Part shown: positions 9,188-17,962 of the stretch, piece by piece
How the letters are laid out: each line of letters opens with the position of its first letter
Position numbering within the stretch: position 1 is the stretch's first letter
DNA from: Oscillospiraceae bacterium
Lineage (GTDB): Bacteria; Bacillota; Clostridia; Oscillospirales; Oscillospiraceae
Assembly: GCA_902801295.1 (NCBI GenBank)
Contig: CADCHN010000004.1
Location: forward strand, 1-64,000
DNA length: 64,000 nt
Direction: 5' to 3'
The notes under the pieces: generated by a model
What the model saw: only the letters and a program-made list of their open reading frames with translations
Told to the model about the DNA's origin: nothing
Database searches by the model: none
Position numbers and translations under genes: made by a program

Positions 9188-9631
9188 CACGGCCTCGGCC
9201 AACTGATCGCCCCGATAGCGGAGCTTGAGCGAGAAAAAGGGCGCGTCCTCGTCTATGAGGCGCAGGAAGATCCTGTCGCCCTCCCAGATGGGCAGCTGCG
9301 GCAGCCGCTCCCAGGGCAGCCATTCCAGCACGCCCTCGTCGCAGTCCTTGAGCTTGCCGTGAAATTCATCGGCGGTGAAGAGGTGCATGTATTCGGTGCC
9401 CCACTCGTCGGAGACGAAGGTGACGATCCCGCGATAGCGCCAGGCCTCGAGCGTCAGCCCGGTCTCCTCGCGCACTTCGCGCAGCAGGCAGTCCTCGGGG
9501 CTTTCGCCCTCCTCGAACTTGCCGCCGATCCCGATCCATTTGTCGCGGTTTTCGTCGTTCTCCTTTTTGACGCGGTGCAGCAGCAGCACCTCGCCGCCCC
9601 GGCGGATGTAACAAAGCGTGGTGTTTCTCAT
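9164..9631 (-). CDS. Nudix hydrolase (MutT/8-oxo-dGTPase type)
   Basis: A 155-residue Nudix protein that cleaves a nucleoside diphosphate linked to another group. The box reads GKFEEGESPEDC, then LLREVREETGL, matching G-x5-E-x7-REVxEExGL completely. The N-terminal CYIRRGGEVLLLHR and NRDKWIGIGG resemble 8-oxo-dGTP diphosphatases of the MutT/NUDT1 type, so nucleotide-pool sanitation is likely but substrate cannot be proven by sequence. The ATG at 9631 is preferred because GGAGG lies nine bases upstream; an in-frame GTG at 9649 has no such site. It is convergent with the thioesterase and overlaps its end. Confidence 0.9.
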   Translation of the reverse strand: MRNTTLCYIRRGGEVLLLHRVKKENDENRDKWIGIGGKFEEGESPEDCLLREVREETGLTLEAWRYRGIVTFVSDEWGTEYMHLFTADEFHGKLKDCDEGVLEWLPWERLPQLPIWEGDRIFLRLIDEDAPFFSLKLRYRGDQLAEAVLNGKLLA

Positions 9632-9786
9632 CTTGACTCGCCTCCGCACCGAGTATAATGACTATAGGATGGCGAAAAGCCAAAAAAGCTTTTCACCGCA
9701 TCGCTTTGTGACGCAGCAAAACAGCACAGCTGTTTTGCCATATGTTCATTATAGCACAGAAAGCGGCAAAAGAAAACAAAAAAGCC

Positions 9787-9814
9787 TTGTCAAAGTGGCA
9801 GTATATGTTATAAT
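9787..9814 (+). promoter_or_regulatory. Promoter of the heterodimeric ABC exporter operon
   Basis: TTGTCA at 9787-9792, a 16-bp spacer and a perfect TATAAT at 9809-9814, about 35 bases before the first exporter ATG. Small inverted repeats lie just upstream (around 9718-9736). Confidence 0.75.
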
Positions 9815-9849
9815 AACGAGGCAATCAATACTTTTTCAGGACAAAACAT

Positions 9850-11676
9850 ATGAAAACGAACGAACAACAAACAAAAAGCAATGCTGCGTTGATCCTGGAT
9901 TTTCTCCGCGGCAGCAAGCGCTTCTTCGCCGTGGCGATTTTGTCCGCGGCGGTGAGCTCGCTGTCGGAGATGATCAACCCCCAGATCATCCGCATCGCGC
10001 TGGACCATGTGATCGGCAGCCAGCCAACGGATGGGTTGTCCGCGCCGGTGATTGCGCTGGTGGAGCGCTTCGGCGGCTTTGCCTATCTGCGGCAGCATCT
10101 GTGGATCATGGCGATCGCCATCGTGATCGTGGCCTTCTTCGGCGTGCTCGGGCAGTACCTGTTCCGCGTCAGCAATACCAAGGGCGCGGAAACCCTGGTC
10201 AAAACGATGCGCGACCGGCTCTACGCCCACATCGCGCGTCTGCCCTTCGGCTGGCACATGAAGAACCGCACCGGCGACATCATCCAGCGCTGCACCTCGG
10301 ACATTGACACGCTCAAGCGCTTTGTGGCCGAGCAGCTGACCTCTCTGTTCCGTATCGCGATTCTGCTGGTGCTCTCTCTGACATTCATGATCAGCATGAA
10401 CCCGCTGCTGACGCTGATCGCCTTTCTGCCGATGCCGTTTATCATCGCCTATTCTCTGCGTTTCCACAAGAAGATCGGCGCGGGCTTCCTCGACTGCGAC
10501 GAGAACGAGGGCAAGCTCTCGGCCATGGCGCAGGAGAACCTCACCGGCGTGCGTGTGGTGCGCGCTTTCGGCCGCGAGCGCTATGAAAAGGATCGCTTTG
10601 AGGCGCACAACGAGTACTACACCGGCCTTTGGGTCAAGCTTTCGCGCGTGATGAGCACCTACTGGAGTTCGGCGGACGTGTTTTCCGGTCTGCAGGTGAT
10701 GCTGGTAGTGGTTTTCGGCGCGGTCTTCTGTCTCAAGGGTCGGATGATCCCGGGCGAATACGTCGCCTTTCTGTCCTACAACCAGCTGCTGGTCTGGCCG
10801 ATCCGTATGCTGGGCCGCATGATCTCGGAGATGAGCAAGGCGGGCGTTTCCATCGACCGTATCGCCTACATCATGAACTCCGAGGAGGAGCAGGACGAGC
10901 CGGGGGCCTTCGACGCCGACATGACGGGCGATATCCGCTTTGAACATGTGAATTTCGGGTATGAAAACAGCCCGCAAATGCTTTATGACATCGACTTTAC
11001 CATCCCCGCCGGCACGACGCTGGGCATTCTCGGCGGCACCGGCAGCGGCAAATCCACGATGATGGCGCTGCTCGACAAGCTCTATCCCGTCGAGCCCGAC
11101 CAGGGCCGAATCACGATCGGCGGCGTGGACCTCCGCCAGATCCGCACCGAGCACCTGCGCCGCCATATCGGCATGGTGCTGCAGGAGCCCTATCTCTTCT
11201 CGCGCACGCTGGAGGAGAACATCGCTATCACGCGGCCGGAGCTGAGCCGCGATGAAGTGCGCGAGGCTGCCAGGGCCGCCTGCCTGGACGAGACGATCGA
11301 CAGCTTCGCCAAGGGCTACGAGACCTTCGTGGGTGAGCGCGGCGTGACCCTCTCCGGCGGACAGAAGCAGCGCGCGGCCATCGCCCGCACGCTGACCCAG
11401 AACACCCCGATCATGATTTTTGACGATTCGCTGTCCGCCGTGGACACGGAGACGGACGCGAAGATCCGCGCCGCGCTGCAAAAGCGCTTCGGCAAGGCCA
11501 CCGTGATCCTGATTTCTCACCGCATCACCACGCTCTCCAAGGCCGACCAGATCCTGGTGCTCGATAAGGGCCGTATCGCAGAACGCGGCAGTCACGATGA
11601 GCTGAAAGCCGCCGGCGGCATCTACCAGAAAATCTATGAGATCCAATCCGGTATGGGAGAGGAGGCGGCGGTATGA
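9850..11676 (+). CDS. ABC exporter half-transporter, subunit 1 (permease plus ATPase, degenerate catalytic site)
   Basis: 608 residues: an N-terminal six-helix exporter domain (about 20-320) followed by an ATPase domain with GGTGSGKST, LSGGQKQR and the H-loop ISHR. Walker B ends IMIFDDSLS: the residue after the aspartate is Asp rather than the usual catalytic Glu. With the altered signature of its partner, this is the pattern of heterodimeric multidrug exporters such as BmrCD/LmrCD, which keep one degenerate and one active ATP site. The stop overlaps the next start (ATGA), indicating coupled translation. Likely exports lipophilic compounds or peptides; substrate unknown. Confidence 0.93.
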   Translation: MKTNEQQTKSNAALILDFLRGSKRFFAVAILSAAVSSLSEMINPQIIRIALDHVIGSQPTDGLSAPVIALVERFGGFAYLRQHLWIMAIAIVIVAFFGVLGQYLFRVSNTKGAETLVKTMRDRLYAHIARLPFGWHMKNRTGDIIQRCTSDIDTLKRFVAEQLTSLFRIAILLVLSLTFMISMNPLLTLIAFLPMPFIIAYSLRFHKKIGAGFLDCDENEGKLSAMAQENLTGVRVVRAFGRERYEKDRFEAHNEYYTGLWVKLSRVMSTYWSSADVFSGLQVMLVVVFGAVFCLKGRMIPGEYVAFLSYNQLLVWPIRMLGRMISEMSKAGVSIDRIAYIMNSEEEQDEPGAFDADMTGDIRFEHVNFGYENSPQMLYDIDFTIPAGTTLGILGGTGSGKSTMMALLDKLYPVEPDQGRITIGGVDLRQIRTEHLRRHIGMVLQEPYLFSRTLEENIAITRPELSRDEVREAARAACLDETIDSFAKGYETFVGERGVTLSGGQKQRAAIARTLTQNTPIMIFDDSLSAVDTETDAKIRAALQKRFGKATVILISHRITTLSKADQILVLDKGRIAERGSHDELKAAGGIYQKIYEIQSGMGEEAAV

Positions 11677-13484
11677 GTGAGAAAAAAGAAAACCGCAAGT
11701 CTCTGCCCTTCTTCGGCGTGCCGAAACTCTTCCCCTATGTGAAGCAGTACGGGCCTCACCTGATCAAGATGGTCTTCTTCGGCCTGATGGGAAGCGTGAT
11801 CGACGTCATCCTGCCGCTGTTCCAGCGCTACGCCCTCAACCACTACGTGGGCGAGCGGACGCTGGATACCCTGGCGATCTTTGTCGTACTCTATGTGGCG
11901 GCGATCGTTTTCTCAGCGGTGATGAACTTCTTTGCCACCTACAAGGCCTCCTGTGTGGAGGTATGGATCGACCGGGACCTGCGAAACCTGGCCTTCGACC
12001 ATCTGCAGACCCTGTCCTTCTCCTACTTCAACCAGAACAGCGTAGGCTATATCCACTCCCGCGTGATGAGCGACACCTCGCGCATCGGCGTGCTCTTTGC
12101 CTGGAGCCTGATCGACGCGGTGTGGCACCTGTCCTACCTCGTCGGCGCGGTGGCGGTGATGCTGGTGGTGAACACCAGGCTCGCTCTGCTCGTGATGCTG
12201 ATTCTGCCGCTGGTCTCGGTGCTGTTTTCCGTGTTCCAGACCAAGCTCATCCGCGTCAACCGCAAGGTGCGCGAGATCAACTCCAAGATCACCGGCAACT
12301 TCAACGAGGGCATCACCGGCGCCCGCACCATCAAGACCCTCGCCATCGAGGACAAGATGGACAAGGACTTCGTCGCCGACACCGCGGAAATGCGCAAGAC
12401 CTCCGTGCGGGCGGCGCGCCTGCGCGGTCTCTTCTCCGCCACGATGAGCTTTGCCTCCTCGCTGGCGCTGGCCATCGTCCTCTGGAAGGGCGGCGTCATT
12501 GCCGAGAGCGAGGTTGGCACCTTCACGATGTTCATGTCCTACGCCCAGGGCATGATGGAGCCCGTGCGCTGGCTCATCGACGCGATCTCCGACCTCATCA
12601 CCACCCAGGTCAACATCGAGCGCCTGACGCGCCTGTTGGAGACCAAGTCCGACGTGACCGACACCGCCGAGGTCATCGAGCTCTACGGCGACAGCTTTGA
12701 GCCCAAAAAGGAAAACTGGGAAGAGCTGCGCGGCGACATCGAGTTTGAGGACGTCTCCTTCAAATATCCCGACGGTGAGGAAATGGTGCTCGAGCACTTC
12801 AACCTGAAGATCCCCTTCGGCTCCAATATCGCCATCGTGGGCGAAACAGGCGCGGGCAAATCCACCCTTGTCAACCTCGTCTGCCGCTTCTATGAGCCGA
12901 CCGAGGGCCGCGTGCTGATCGACGGGCGCGACGCCCGCGAGCGCAGCCAGCTCTGGCTGCACTCCGCCATCGGCTACGTCCTGCAGACGCCGCACCTTTT
13001 CTCAGGCACCGTGCGTGAGAATCTGCTCTACGGCAACCCCAACGCCACCGAGGAGCAGATCAGCCGCGCGCTGGAGCTCGTCTCCGCCACCGAAGTCGTG
13101 CAGCGCCTGGAAAAGGGCCTGGACAACGACGTGGGCGAGGGCGGCGATCTGCTGTCCACCGGCGAGAAGCAGCTGATCAGCTTTGCCCGTGCCATCCTGG
13201 CCGATCCGAAGATCCTGGTGCTCGACGAAGCCACGAGCTCCGTCGACACGATGACCGAGCAGAAGATCCAGCACGCCATTGACACCATCGTCCACGGCCG
13301 CACCTCCATCGTCATTGCGCACCGCCTCTCCACTGTCCAGAACGCCGACTGCATCCTCGTCGTCAAAAACGGCAAGATCGTGGAGCGCGGCACCCACCGC
13401 GAGCTGCTGGCCCTGAACGGCTACTATAAGCAGCTCTATACGCGCCAGTATGAGGACGAGGCCACCCAGACCATCCTTGCCTGA
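11673..13484 (+). CDS. ABC exporter half-transporter, subunit 2
   Basis: 603 residues with the same exporter-plus-ATPase layout and membrane location as the preceding gene. Walker A is GETGAGKST, and Walker B ILVLDEATSS keeps the catalytic Glu. The signature is LSTGEKQL instead of LSGGQ. In the heterodimer this aberrant signature should face the Asp-containing Walker B of subunit 1, making one site degenerate, while subunit 1's LSGGQ pairs with this subunit's intact Walker site. The start overlaps the upstream stop by four bases and a terminator follows, so the operon has two genes. Confidence 0.93.
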   Translation: MSEKKENRKSLPFFGVPKLFPYVKQYGPHLIKMVFFGLMGSVIDVILPLFQRYALNHYVGERTLDTLAIFVVLYVAAIVFSAVMNFFATYKASCVEVWIDRDLRNLAFDHLQTLSFSYFNQNSVGYIHSRVMSDTSRIGVLFAWSLIDAVWHLSYLVGAVAVMLVVNTRLALLVMLILPLVSVLFSVFQTKLIRVNRKVREINSKITGNFNEGITGARTIKTLAIEDKMDKDFVADTAEMRKTSVRAARLRGLFSATMSFASSLALAIVLWKGGVIAESEVGTFTMFMSYAQGMMEPVRWLIDAISDLITTQVNIERLTRLLETKSDVTDTAEVIELYGDSFEPKKENWEELRGDIEFEDVSFKYPDGEEMVLEHFNLKIPFGSNIAIVGETGAGKSTLVNLVCRFYEPTEGRVLIDGRDARERSQLWLHSAIGYVLQTPHLFSGTVRENLLYGNPNATEEQISRALELVSATEVVQRLEKGLDNDVGEGGDLLSTGEKQLISFARAILADPKILVLDEATSSVDTMTEQKIQHAIDTIVHGRTSIVIAHRLSTVQNADCILVVKNGKIVERGTHRELLALNGYYKQLYTRQYEDEATQTILA

Positions 13485-13488
13485 ACCG

Positions 13489-13525
13489 TTTTCTCCCGGC
13501 TTCTGCGGAAGCCGGGAGAATTTTA
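13489..13525 (+). terminator. Terminator of the ABC exporter operon
   Basis: A 12-bp perfect stem (13491-13502 with 13509-13520), a 6-base loop and a short T run, directly after the stop codon of subunit 2. Confidence 0.85.
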
Positions 13526-13618
13526 TGCAAACTGATATATGTAAATCAAATTATGTATATTTAAGTACGTAAACAATATTATGTAAATCTTAATAAAGCG
13601 GCGGCCCTGTGCTTTCGC

Positions 13619-13645
13619 TTGACTTTTTCCGCGAATTGCTATACA
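13619..13645 (+). promoter_or_regulatory. Probable mntP promoter
   Basis: TTGACT at 13619-13624 is followed by TATACA at 13640-13645 with a short 15-bp spacer; TACAGT two bases further gives a 17-bp spacer. Upstream, an AT-rich tract (about 13533-13590) contains a direct repeat of TATGTAAATC. No yybP-ykoY riboswitch could be made out in the short leader. Confidence 0.5.
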
Positions 13646-13678
13646 GTAACCAGGCCTTTTGAGAGAGGGGAGAGAGAC

Positions 13679-14248
13679 ATGAGACTATTGGAGCTGCTGC
13701 TGATCGCGGTCGGCCTGAGCATGGACGCCTTTGCCGTGTCGGTCTGCAAGGGACTGAGCGTTCGGCGTCTGGAAGTGCGCCACGCGCTGCTCGCCGGGCT
13801 GTATTTCGGCGGCTTTCAGTTTTTGATGCCGGTCATTGGCTGGCTGCTCGGCGTTCGCTTTGAGCATCTGATCCAGAGCGTGGATCATTGGATCGCCTTC
13901 GGCCTGCTTTCGATCATCGGCCTGAGCATGATTCGTGAATCCCGCAGTCAGGCGGAGGAGCTCAACGATGATTTCGGCTTCAAAACGATGCTGCTGCTCG
14001 CCGTTGCCACCAGCATCGACGCGCTGGCCGTCGGCGTTACTTTCGCCTTCCTGCAGGTCAGCATCCTGCCCGCGGCTGGGCTGATCGGCGTGACGACCTT
14101 CCTGCTCTCGGCGCTGGGCATTTACATCGGCAGCGTCTTCGGTGCGCGCTTCAAATCCGGCGCGGAACTCGCCGGCGGCGTGATCCTGATCCTGATCGGA
14201 CTGAAAATCCTTCTGGAGCACCTGGGTCTGGTAAAGTTTCCCTTTTGA
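13679..14248 (+). CDS. mntP: Manganese efflux pump MntP
   Basis: A 189-residue, six-helix inner-membrane protein exporting Mn2+ to prevent toxicity. Two homologous halves each carry the family Asp motif: [15 protein letters not shown] near the N-terminus and [15 protein letters not shown] in the middle. The C-terminal helix [17 protein letters not shown] is also characteristic. The ATG at 13679 is chosen because a GGGGAGAGA purine tract precedes it and the first helix starts at once. It is a single gene with its own promoter. Confidence 0.93.
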   Translation: MRLLELLLIAVGLSMDAFAVSVCKGLSVRRLEVRHALLAGLYFGGFQFLMPVIGWLLGVRFEHLIQSVDHWIAFGLLSIIGLSMIRESRSQAEELNDDFGFKTMLLLAVATSIDALAVGVTFAFLQVSILPAAGLIGVTTFLLSALGIYIGSVFGARFKSGAELAGGVILILIGLKILLEHLGLVKFPF

Positions 14249-14382
14249 GGAAAATTCTTAATATTCTGAAAAAATAGCTTAATTTTATTAAGAATTCGCG
14301 GAAAGGATACAAAAGCCCGAGAAATTGCGGTATACTGTCAGCGTAAAAAAAGACCATATCGCAGAAGATCGGAGGGATGCCT

Positions 14383-15081
14383 GTGGAGATACGAACAAGG
14401 CAGCCTCGAGCAAAAAAGAAACCCTTGATTCTTCTGGCTGTGATACTTCTGGTTGTTCTGAGTCTCGTTTTCCTGGCGACGCGACTGCACGTTTGGGTGC
14501 AGGAGAAGGAAAAGACAAAGCTGTTGACGCTGGTGGACCGGGAGCATCCGGTGGAAGATGATTATAACGTGAAATTTACCCTGCTGGGCGAGGGCCAGAT
14601 GGTCGATTCCCGCTGTGTGGACGATCTGGAGGCCATGCTGGCCGATTGCCGCCGCGCCGGCGGGCAGCCGGAGCTGACAGCGAGCTTTCGTACCTGGGGC
14701 GCACAGGAGCGTGCCTGGGAGGAAGCGCTGGACGAGCTGATCAAAGCGGGCCTGAGCCGTGAAGCGGCAGAACGGCAGCTGGAGAGGCAGATGGAGCTGC
14801 CGGGCTTCAGCGAGCATCAGCTGGGCCTTGCGGTCGATCTGCTGCATCAGGGGACCGAGCAGAGCGTCGAGCAGCAGGATGATACGGCGACGATCCGCTG
14901 GCTGCGCGAGCACTGCTGGCGCTACGGCTTCATCCTCCGCTATCCGGCGGATAAGACAGAGATCACCGGCAAGGATTACCGCCCCTGGCATTACCGCTAC
15001 GTGGGACGGGATGCCGCTGCGCAGATCCGCGAGCTGAATCTGAGCCTTGAAGAGTACATAGAGATGTTCTATGCATCATAA
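14383..15081 (+). CDS. M15/VanY-like D,D-carboxypeptidase homologue with altered catalytic Glu
   Basis: A membrane-anchored extracellular protein of 232 residues with one N-terminal helix (about 15-38) and an M15B domain. Family landmarks are SEHQLGLAVDL (two zinc ligands), WLREHCWRYGFILRYP and PWHYRYVG (third zinc ligand). VanY/LdcB enzymes trim the terminal D-Ala of peptidoglycan stems. The catalytic base normally read as E-P-W-H is Arg here (DYRPWHYRYVG; codon CGC at 14980), so hydrolysis may be lost or altered. The GTG at 14383 is preferred because GGAGGG ends six bases upstream; the ATG at 14377 directly abuts that site. Confidence 0.85.
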   Translation: MEIRTRQPRAKKKPLILLAVILLVVLSLVFLATRLHVWVQEKEKTKLLTLVDREHPVEDDYNVKFTLLGEGQMVDSRCVDDLEAMLADCRRAGGQPELTASFRTWGAQERAWEEALDELIKAGLSREAAERQLERQMELPGFSEHQLGLAVDLLHQGTEQSVEQQDDTATIRWLREHCWRYGFILRYPADKTEITGKDYRPWHYRYVGRDAAAQIRELNLSLEEYIEMFYAS

Positions 15082-15085
15082 GAAA

Positions 15086-15117
15086 ACCGCCCTTTCGGCA
15101 TTGACCGAAAGGGCGGT
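15086..15117. terminator. Bidirectional terminator between convergent genes
   Basis: A 13-bp perfect stem (15086-15098 with 15105-15117) with a 6-base loop lies between the M15 gene and the pullulanase. The T-rich tail is better on the minus strand, so it mainly ends pullulanase transcription. Confidence 0.8.
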
Positions 15118-15137
15118 ATTATCTGTTTTGAGGACTT

Positions 15138-17795
15138 TTATCTGCGGACAAGCAGGATGCCCATGGCCGGGACGGAAATGCCGCCGCTGACGGTCTCGCC
15201 GCCCTCGGGGTAAATCTCGTCGCCGTTCATCAGCAGAGTCCAGCTGCCCTCCGGCAGCGCGTAGGTCATCGCGGCGCTGTTGGGGTTGATGACCGCGTAG
15301 GCCTCGGGCTTGCCGTGGTAGGTGTAGGTGAGAAAGATGGCGTTGCCGTCGAGCAGTTCGCCCCGGACTTCACCCGTGGTGAGGAAGGCATTGGCCTTGC
15401 GCATGGCGATCAGCGCCTTGTAGTACTCCATCATGTTCCAGGCGTCGCTGTCGGGGCTCAGCACGCTCCAGTCGATGTTGTTGATCTCATCGGAGGAGGC
15501 GTAGCTGTTCGAGTCGCCGTCTTTCGTGCGCAGCATCTCCTCGCCGGCGAGGAAGAAGGGCGTGCCCTTGCTGATCATCACGATGCCTGCGCCCAGGCGG
15601 TTCATGGCCAGGCGCTCTTCCACGGCGGTGTCGGGATTCGTCAGCAGCAGCTTGTCCCAGAGGGTGTTATTGTCGTGGGCGGACATGTAGTTGACGACCA
15701 TGGCTTTGTCCACGCTCCAGTTGACGGAGGCGGACTTCGTGCCGCCCTGCAGGCCGAAGAGCACCTTGCCGGCGGTCAGCTTGCTGACTTTGCCGTTGAT
15801 ATAGCCCGCGTCCTTGGCGTCAAACACGCTGCCCTTCAGACCGTCGCGGATCGCGTCGTTAAAGACCGCAATGCTGCCGATGCCGCCGTTCGTGGCGATG
15901 ACCTGGCGGATGTTGGTCTGGGTGGCCTGGAGGTTTGGATTGAGCGCGCTGGTGCCTCCGGTCCAGCCCTCGCCGTAGATGATGGCCTTGGGGTTGATTT
16001 TGTGCAGAGCGCTCTCGATGGCCTGCATGGTCTCAAGGTCGTGCAGGGCCATCAGGTCGAAGCGGAAGCCGTCCACCTTGTATTCCTCCGCCCAGTAGCA
16101 GACGGAATCGACCATATACTTGCGGAACATCGCGCGGTCGGAGGCTGTCTCGTTTCCGCAGCCGCTGCCGTTGGAGGGAGCACCATCGGCGGTGAAGCGG
16201 TAATAGTAATAGGGGACGATGCGGTTGAGATTGGAGTCGAGAGAGTAGGTGTGGTTGTACACCACGTCCATCACGACGCCCATGCCGTTTTCGTGCAGAC
16301 TCTGCACCATCTGCTTGAATTCATTGACGCGCACCTCGCCGTGGTAGGGGTCGGTGGAGTAGCTGCCCTCGGGCACGTTGTAGTTTTTCGGGTCATAGCC
16401 CCAGTTGAACTGCGGCGCGTCGGAGCTCTCGTCCACGGTGGCGTAGTCGTAGACCGGCTGGAGATGCACATGGGTGATGCCGAGCTCCTTCAGATAATCC
16501 ACGCCCACGGAGGCGCCGCTGCGGTTTTGCAGGCCGGTCTCGGTGAAGGCGAGGTACTTGCCCGGGTACATGGAATCCTCAAGCCGATTGGAGAAGTCGC
16601 GGACATGCACCTCCCAGATGATGGCCTGTTCATAGGAGTCGATGCCCTGGTAGTAGCCGCTGTCGCGGAATCCGCGCGGATCGGTGAGGCTGAGGTCGAT
16701 CACCATACCGCGGTTGCCGTTGACGCCGGCGGAGCGGGCATAGGGATCGACGGCCTCCTGCGTGCCGAGGGAGGTCGTGACGGAGTAGGTGTAGTAGGTG
16801 CCGTGGCCGCAGTCGGCCTCTGCCGACCAGACGCCCTTGTCGCCGAGCGTCATCGGCAGAGTCTCATAGGCGTCCACACCGTCGCCCGCGGTAAAGAGGT
16901 TCAGCACCACGGCGCTCGCCGTCGGCGCCCAGACCTTGAACACGGTCTTGTCCCCGTCGATCACGGCGCCCAGATCGTCGCCGTCGTAGACGTAGGCGTC
17001 GATGAAGTCCTGGCTGTCAAAGAGGCCGGTTGGCACGGCGGCTTTGCTGCCGTAGCCCTCCAGCTCCACCGTGTAGCTGCGGCTGAGATCGAGGGGCTCG
17101 GCCAGGGTGATGACGCCGGTGACAACCTCATTGTTGAGGCTGCTGAGATCGGCGATCTCGAGCGCCTCACCATCGCAGAGCACTTTTAGCTCGCTGAGGG
17201 AGGCGATGCGCTTGGCCGGGCTGATGAAGTACTGGATCTCCGTGGGCGAGACGATGCCCGCCATGGTAAAGAGCCGGATCGGATTCAAGGTTTTTCCACC
17301 GTCCTCGCTGGTATACTGCATTTTGTCGCCGGGCCTGAGGTAAATCACCGTGTCCGCCCCAGTCATCACGGCAAAGCGGTCCTCGTCGTAGTCCTTGGTG
17401 GCCTCGCCCCAGGAGCTGCCGCCGGGATCCGAGCAGTCGCGGCGCACGATAAATCCCACCTCGCTCACTTCCTCCGGCACGTTCACGATGATCTTCGCGC
17501 CGTAGGGACATTCGTGGAACAGCTCGCCGTGCCCGTCCATGCCGGGGAACCAGACCCAGACGTCGCACTTGTCGTAATTGCCGCTCGGGTGATTCCAGTA
17601 TAGCGTCAGCTGGTTGCAGCCGTCGGCCCGAGGGATCGTGTATTCATCCGGCATGGGCTCACTCACGGCGTCCTGCTGGCCGACGGATTCGGGAGCGGCG
17701 GTCTGAGCGGGCGCGGGCGCATCGGTGCAGCCGGCGAGCATACCCAGCAGCATCAGCGCGGCCATCAGAAGGGCAAGAGCCTGTTTGAACTTCAT
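15138..17795 (-). CDS. Pullulanase type I, lipoprotein (GH13_14)
   Basis: Cleaves alpha-1,6 branch points of pullulan, starch and glycogen at the cell surface. The 885-residue precursor has a lipobox ending LAGC (Cys23), a low-complexity linker, a CBM41-like starch-binding domain (about 50-155), a CBM48-like domain (about 265-370) and the GH13 barrel. The pullulanase marker NWGYDPKNYNVPEGSYSTDP is present. Catalytic residues are Asp580 (GFRFDLMA), Glu609 (YGEGWTGG) and Asp708 (SAHDNN), with region I DVVYNHT. The ATG at 17795 has AGGTGG upstream; a GTG at 17804 is a weaker alternative. It is a single gene with a promoter at 17832-17860. Confidence 0.95.
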   Translation of the reverse strand: MKFKQALALLMAALMLLGMLAGCTDAPAPAQTAAPESVGQQDAVSEPMPDEYTIPRADGCNQLTLYWNHPSGNYDKCDVWVWFPGMDGHGELFHECPYGAKIIVNVPEEVSEVGFIVRRDCSDPGGSSWGEATKDYDEDRFAVMTGADTVIYLRPGDKMQYTSEDGGKTLNPIRLFTMAGIVSPTEIQYFISPAKRIASLSELKVLCDGEALEIADLSSLNNEVVTGVITLAEPLDLSRSYTVELEGYGSKAAVPTGLFDSQDFIDAYVYDGDDLGAVIDGDKTVFKVWAPTASAVVLNLFTAGDGVDAYETLPMTLGDKGVWSAEADCGHGTYYTYSVTTSLGTQEAVDPYARSAGVNGNRGMVIDLSLTDPRGFRDSGYYQGIDSYEQAIIWEVHVRDFSNRLEDSMYPGKYLAFTETGLQNRSGASVGVDYLKELGITHVHLQPVYDYATVDESSDAPQFNWGYDPKNYNVPEGSYSTDPYHGEVRVNEFKQMVQSLHENGMGVVMDVVYNHTYSLDSNLNRIVPYYYYRFTADGAPSNGSGCGNETASDRAMFRKYMVDSVCYWAEEYKVDGFRFDLMALHDLETMQAIESALHKINPKAIIYGEGWTGGTSALNPNLQATQTNIRQVIATNGGIGSIAVFNDAIRDGLKGSVFDAKDAGYINGKVSKLTAGKVLFGLQGGTKSASVNWSVDKAMVVNYMSAHDNNTLWDKLLLTNPDTAVEERLAMNRLGAGIVMISKGTPFFLAGEEMLRTKDGDSNSYASSDEINNIDWSVLSPDSDAWNMMEYYKALIAMRKANAFLTTGEVRGELLDGNAIFLTYTYHGKPEAYAVINPNSAAMTYALPEGSWTLLMNGDEIYPEGGETVSGGISVPAMGILLVRR

Positions 17796-17831
17796 AAGAC
17801 CCACCTCGCAATAGTATTATTCTCTTTGATT

Positions 17832-17860
17832 ATCGTATCATTTTCGACCCCGATAGTCAA
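17832..17860 (-). promoter_or_regulatory. Promoter of the pullulanase gene
   Basis: On the minus strand TTGACT (17855-17860), a 17-bp spacer and TACGAT (17832-17837), about 37 bases upstream of the ATG. Confidence 0.65.
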
Positions 17861-17894
17861 CGAAAAACGTGCGGGGAAATGCGGCGGCGCACAG

Positions 17895-17935
17895 GAAAAA
17901 ACTCCCTCCCGTGAGCATCGGCGGGAGGGAGCTTT
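17895..17935 (-). terminator. Terminator of the LacI/transporter/GH5 operon
   Basis: A 10-bp stem (17902-17911 with 17922-17931) followed, on the minus strand, by a T run (A run at 17895-17901 of the plus strand). It lies just after the GH5 stop. Confidence 0.85.
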
Positions 17936-17962
17936 CAACGGCTTGCGGCATTTTTTCCCATA

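Noticed and set aside
13526..13678. yybP-ykoY manganese riboswitch upstream of mntP
   Set aside because: The leader after the likely promoter is only about 30 bases and no conserved loop sequence was recognisable.
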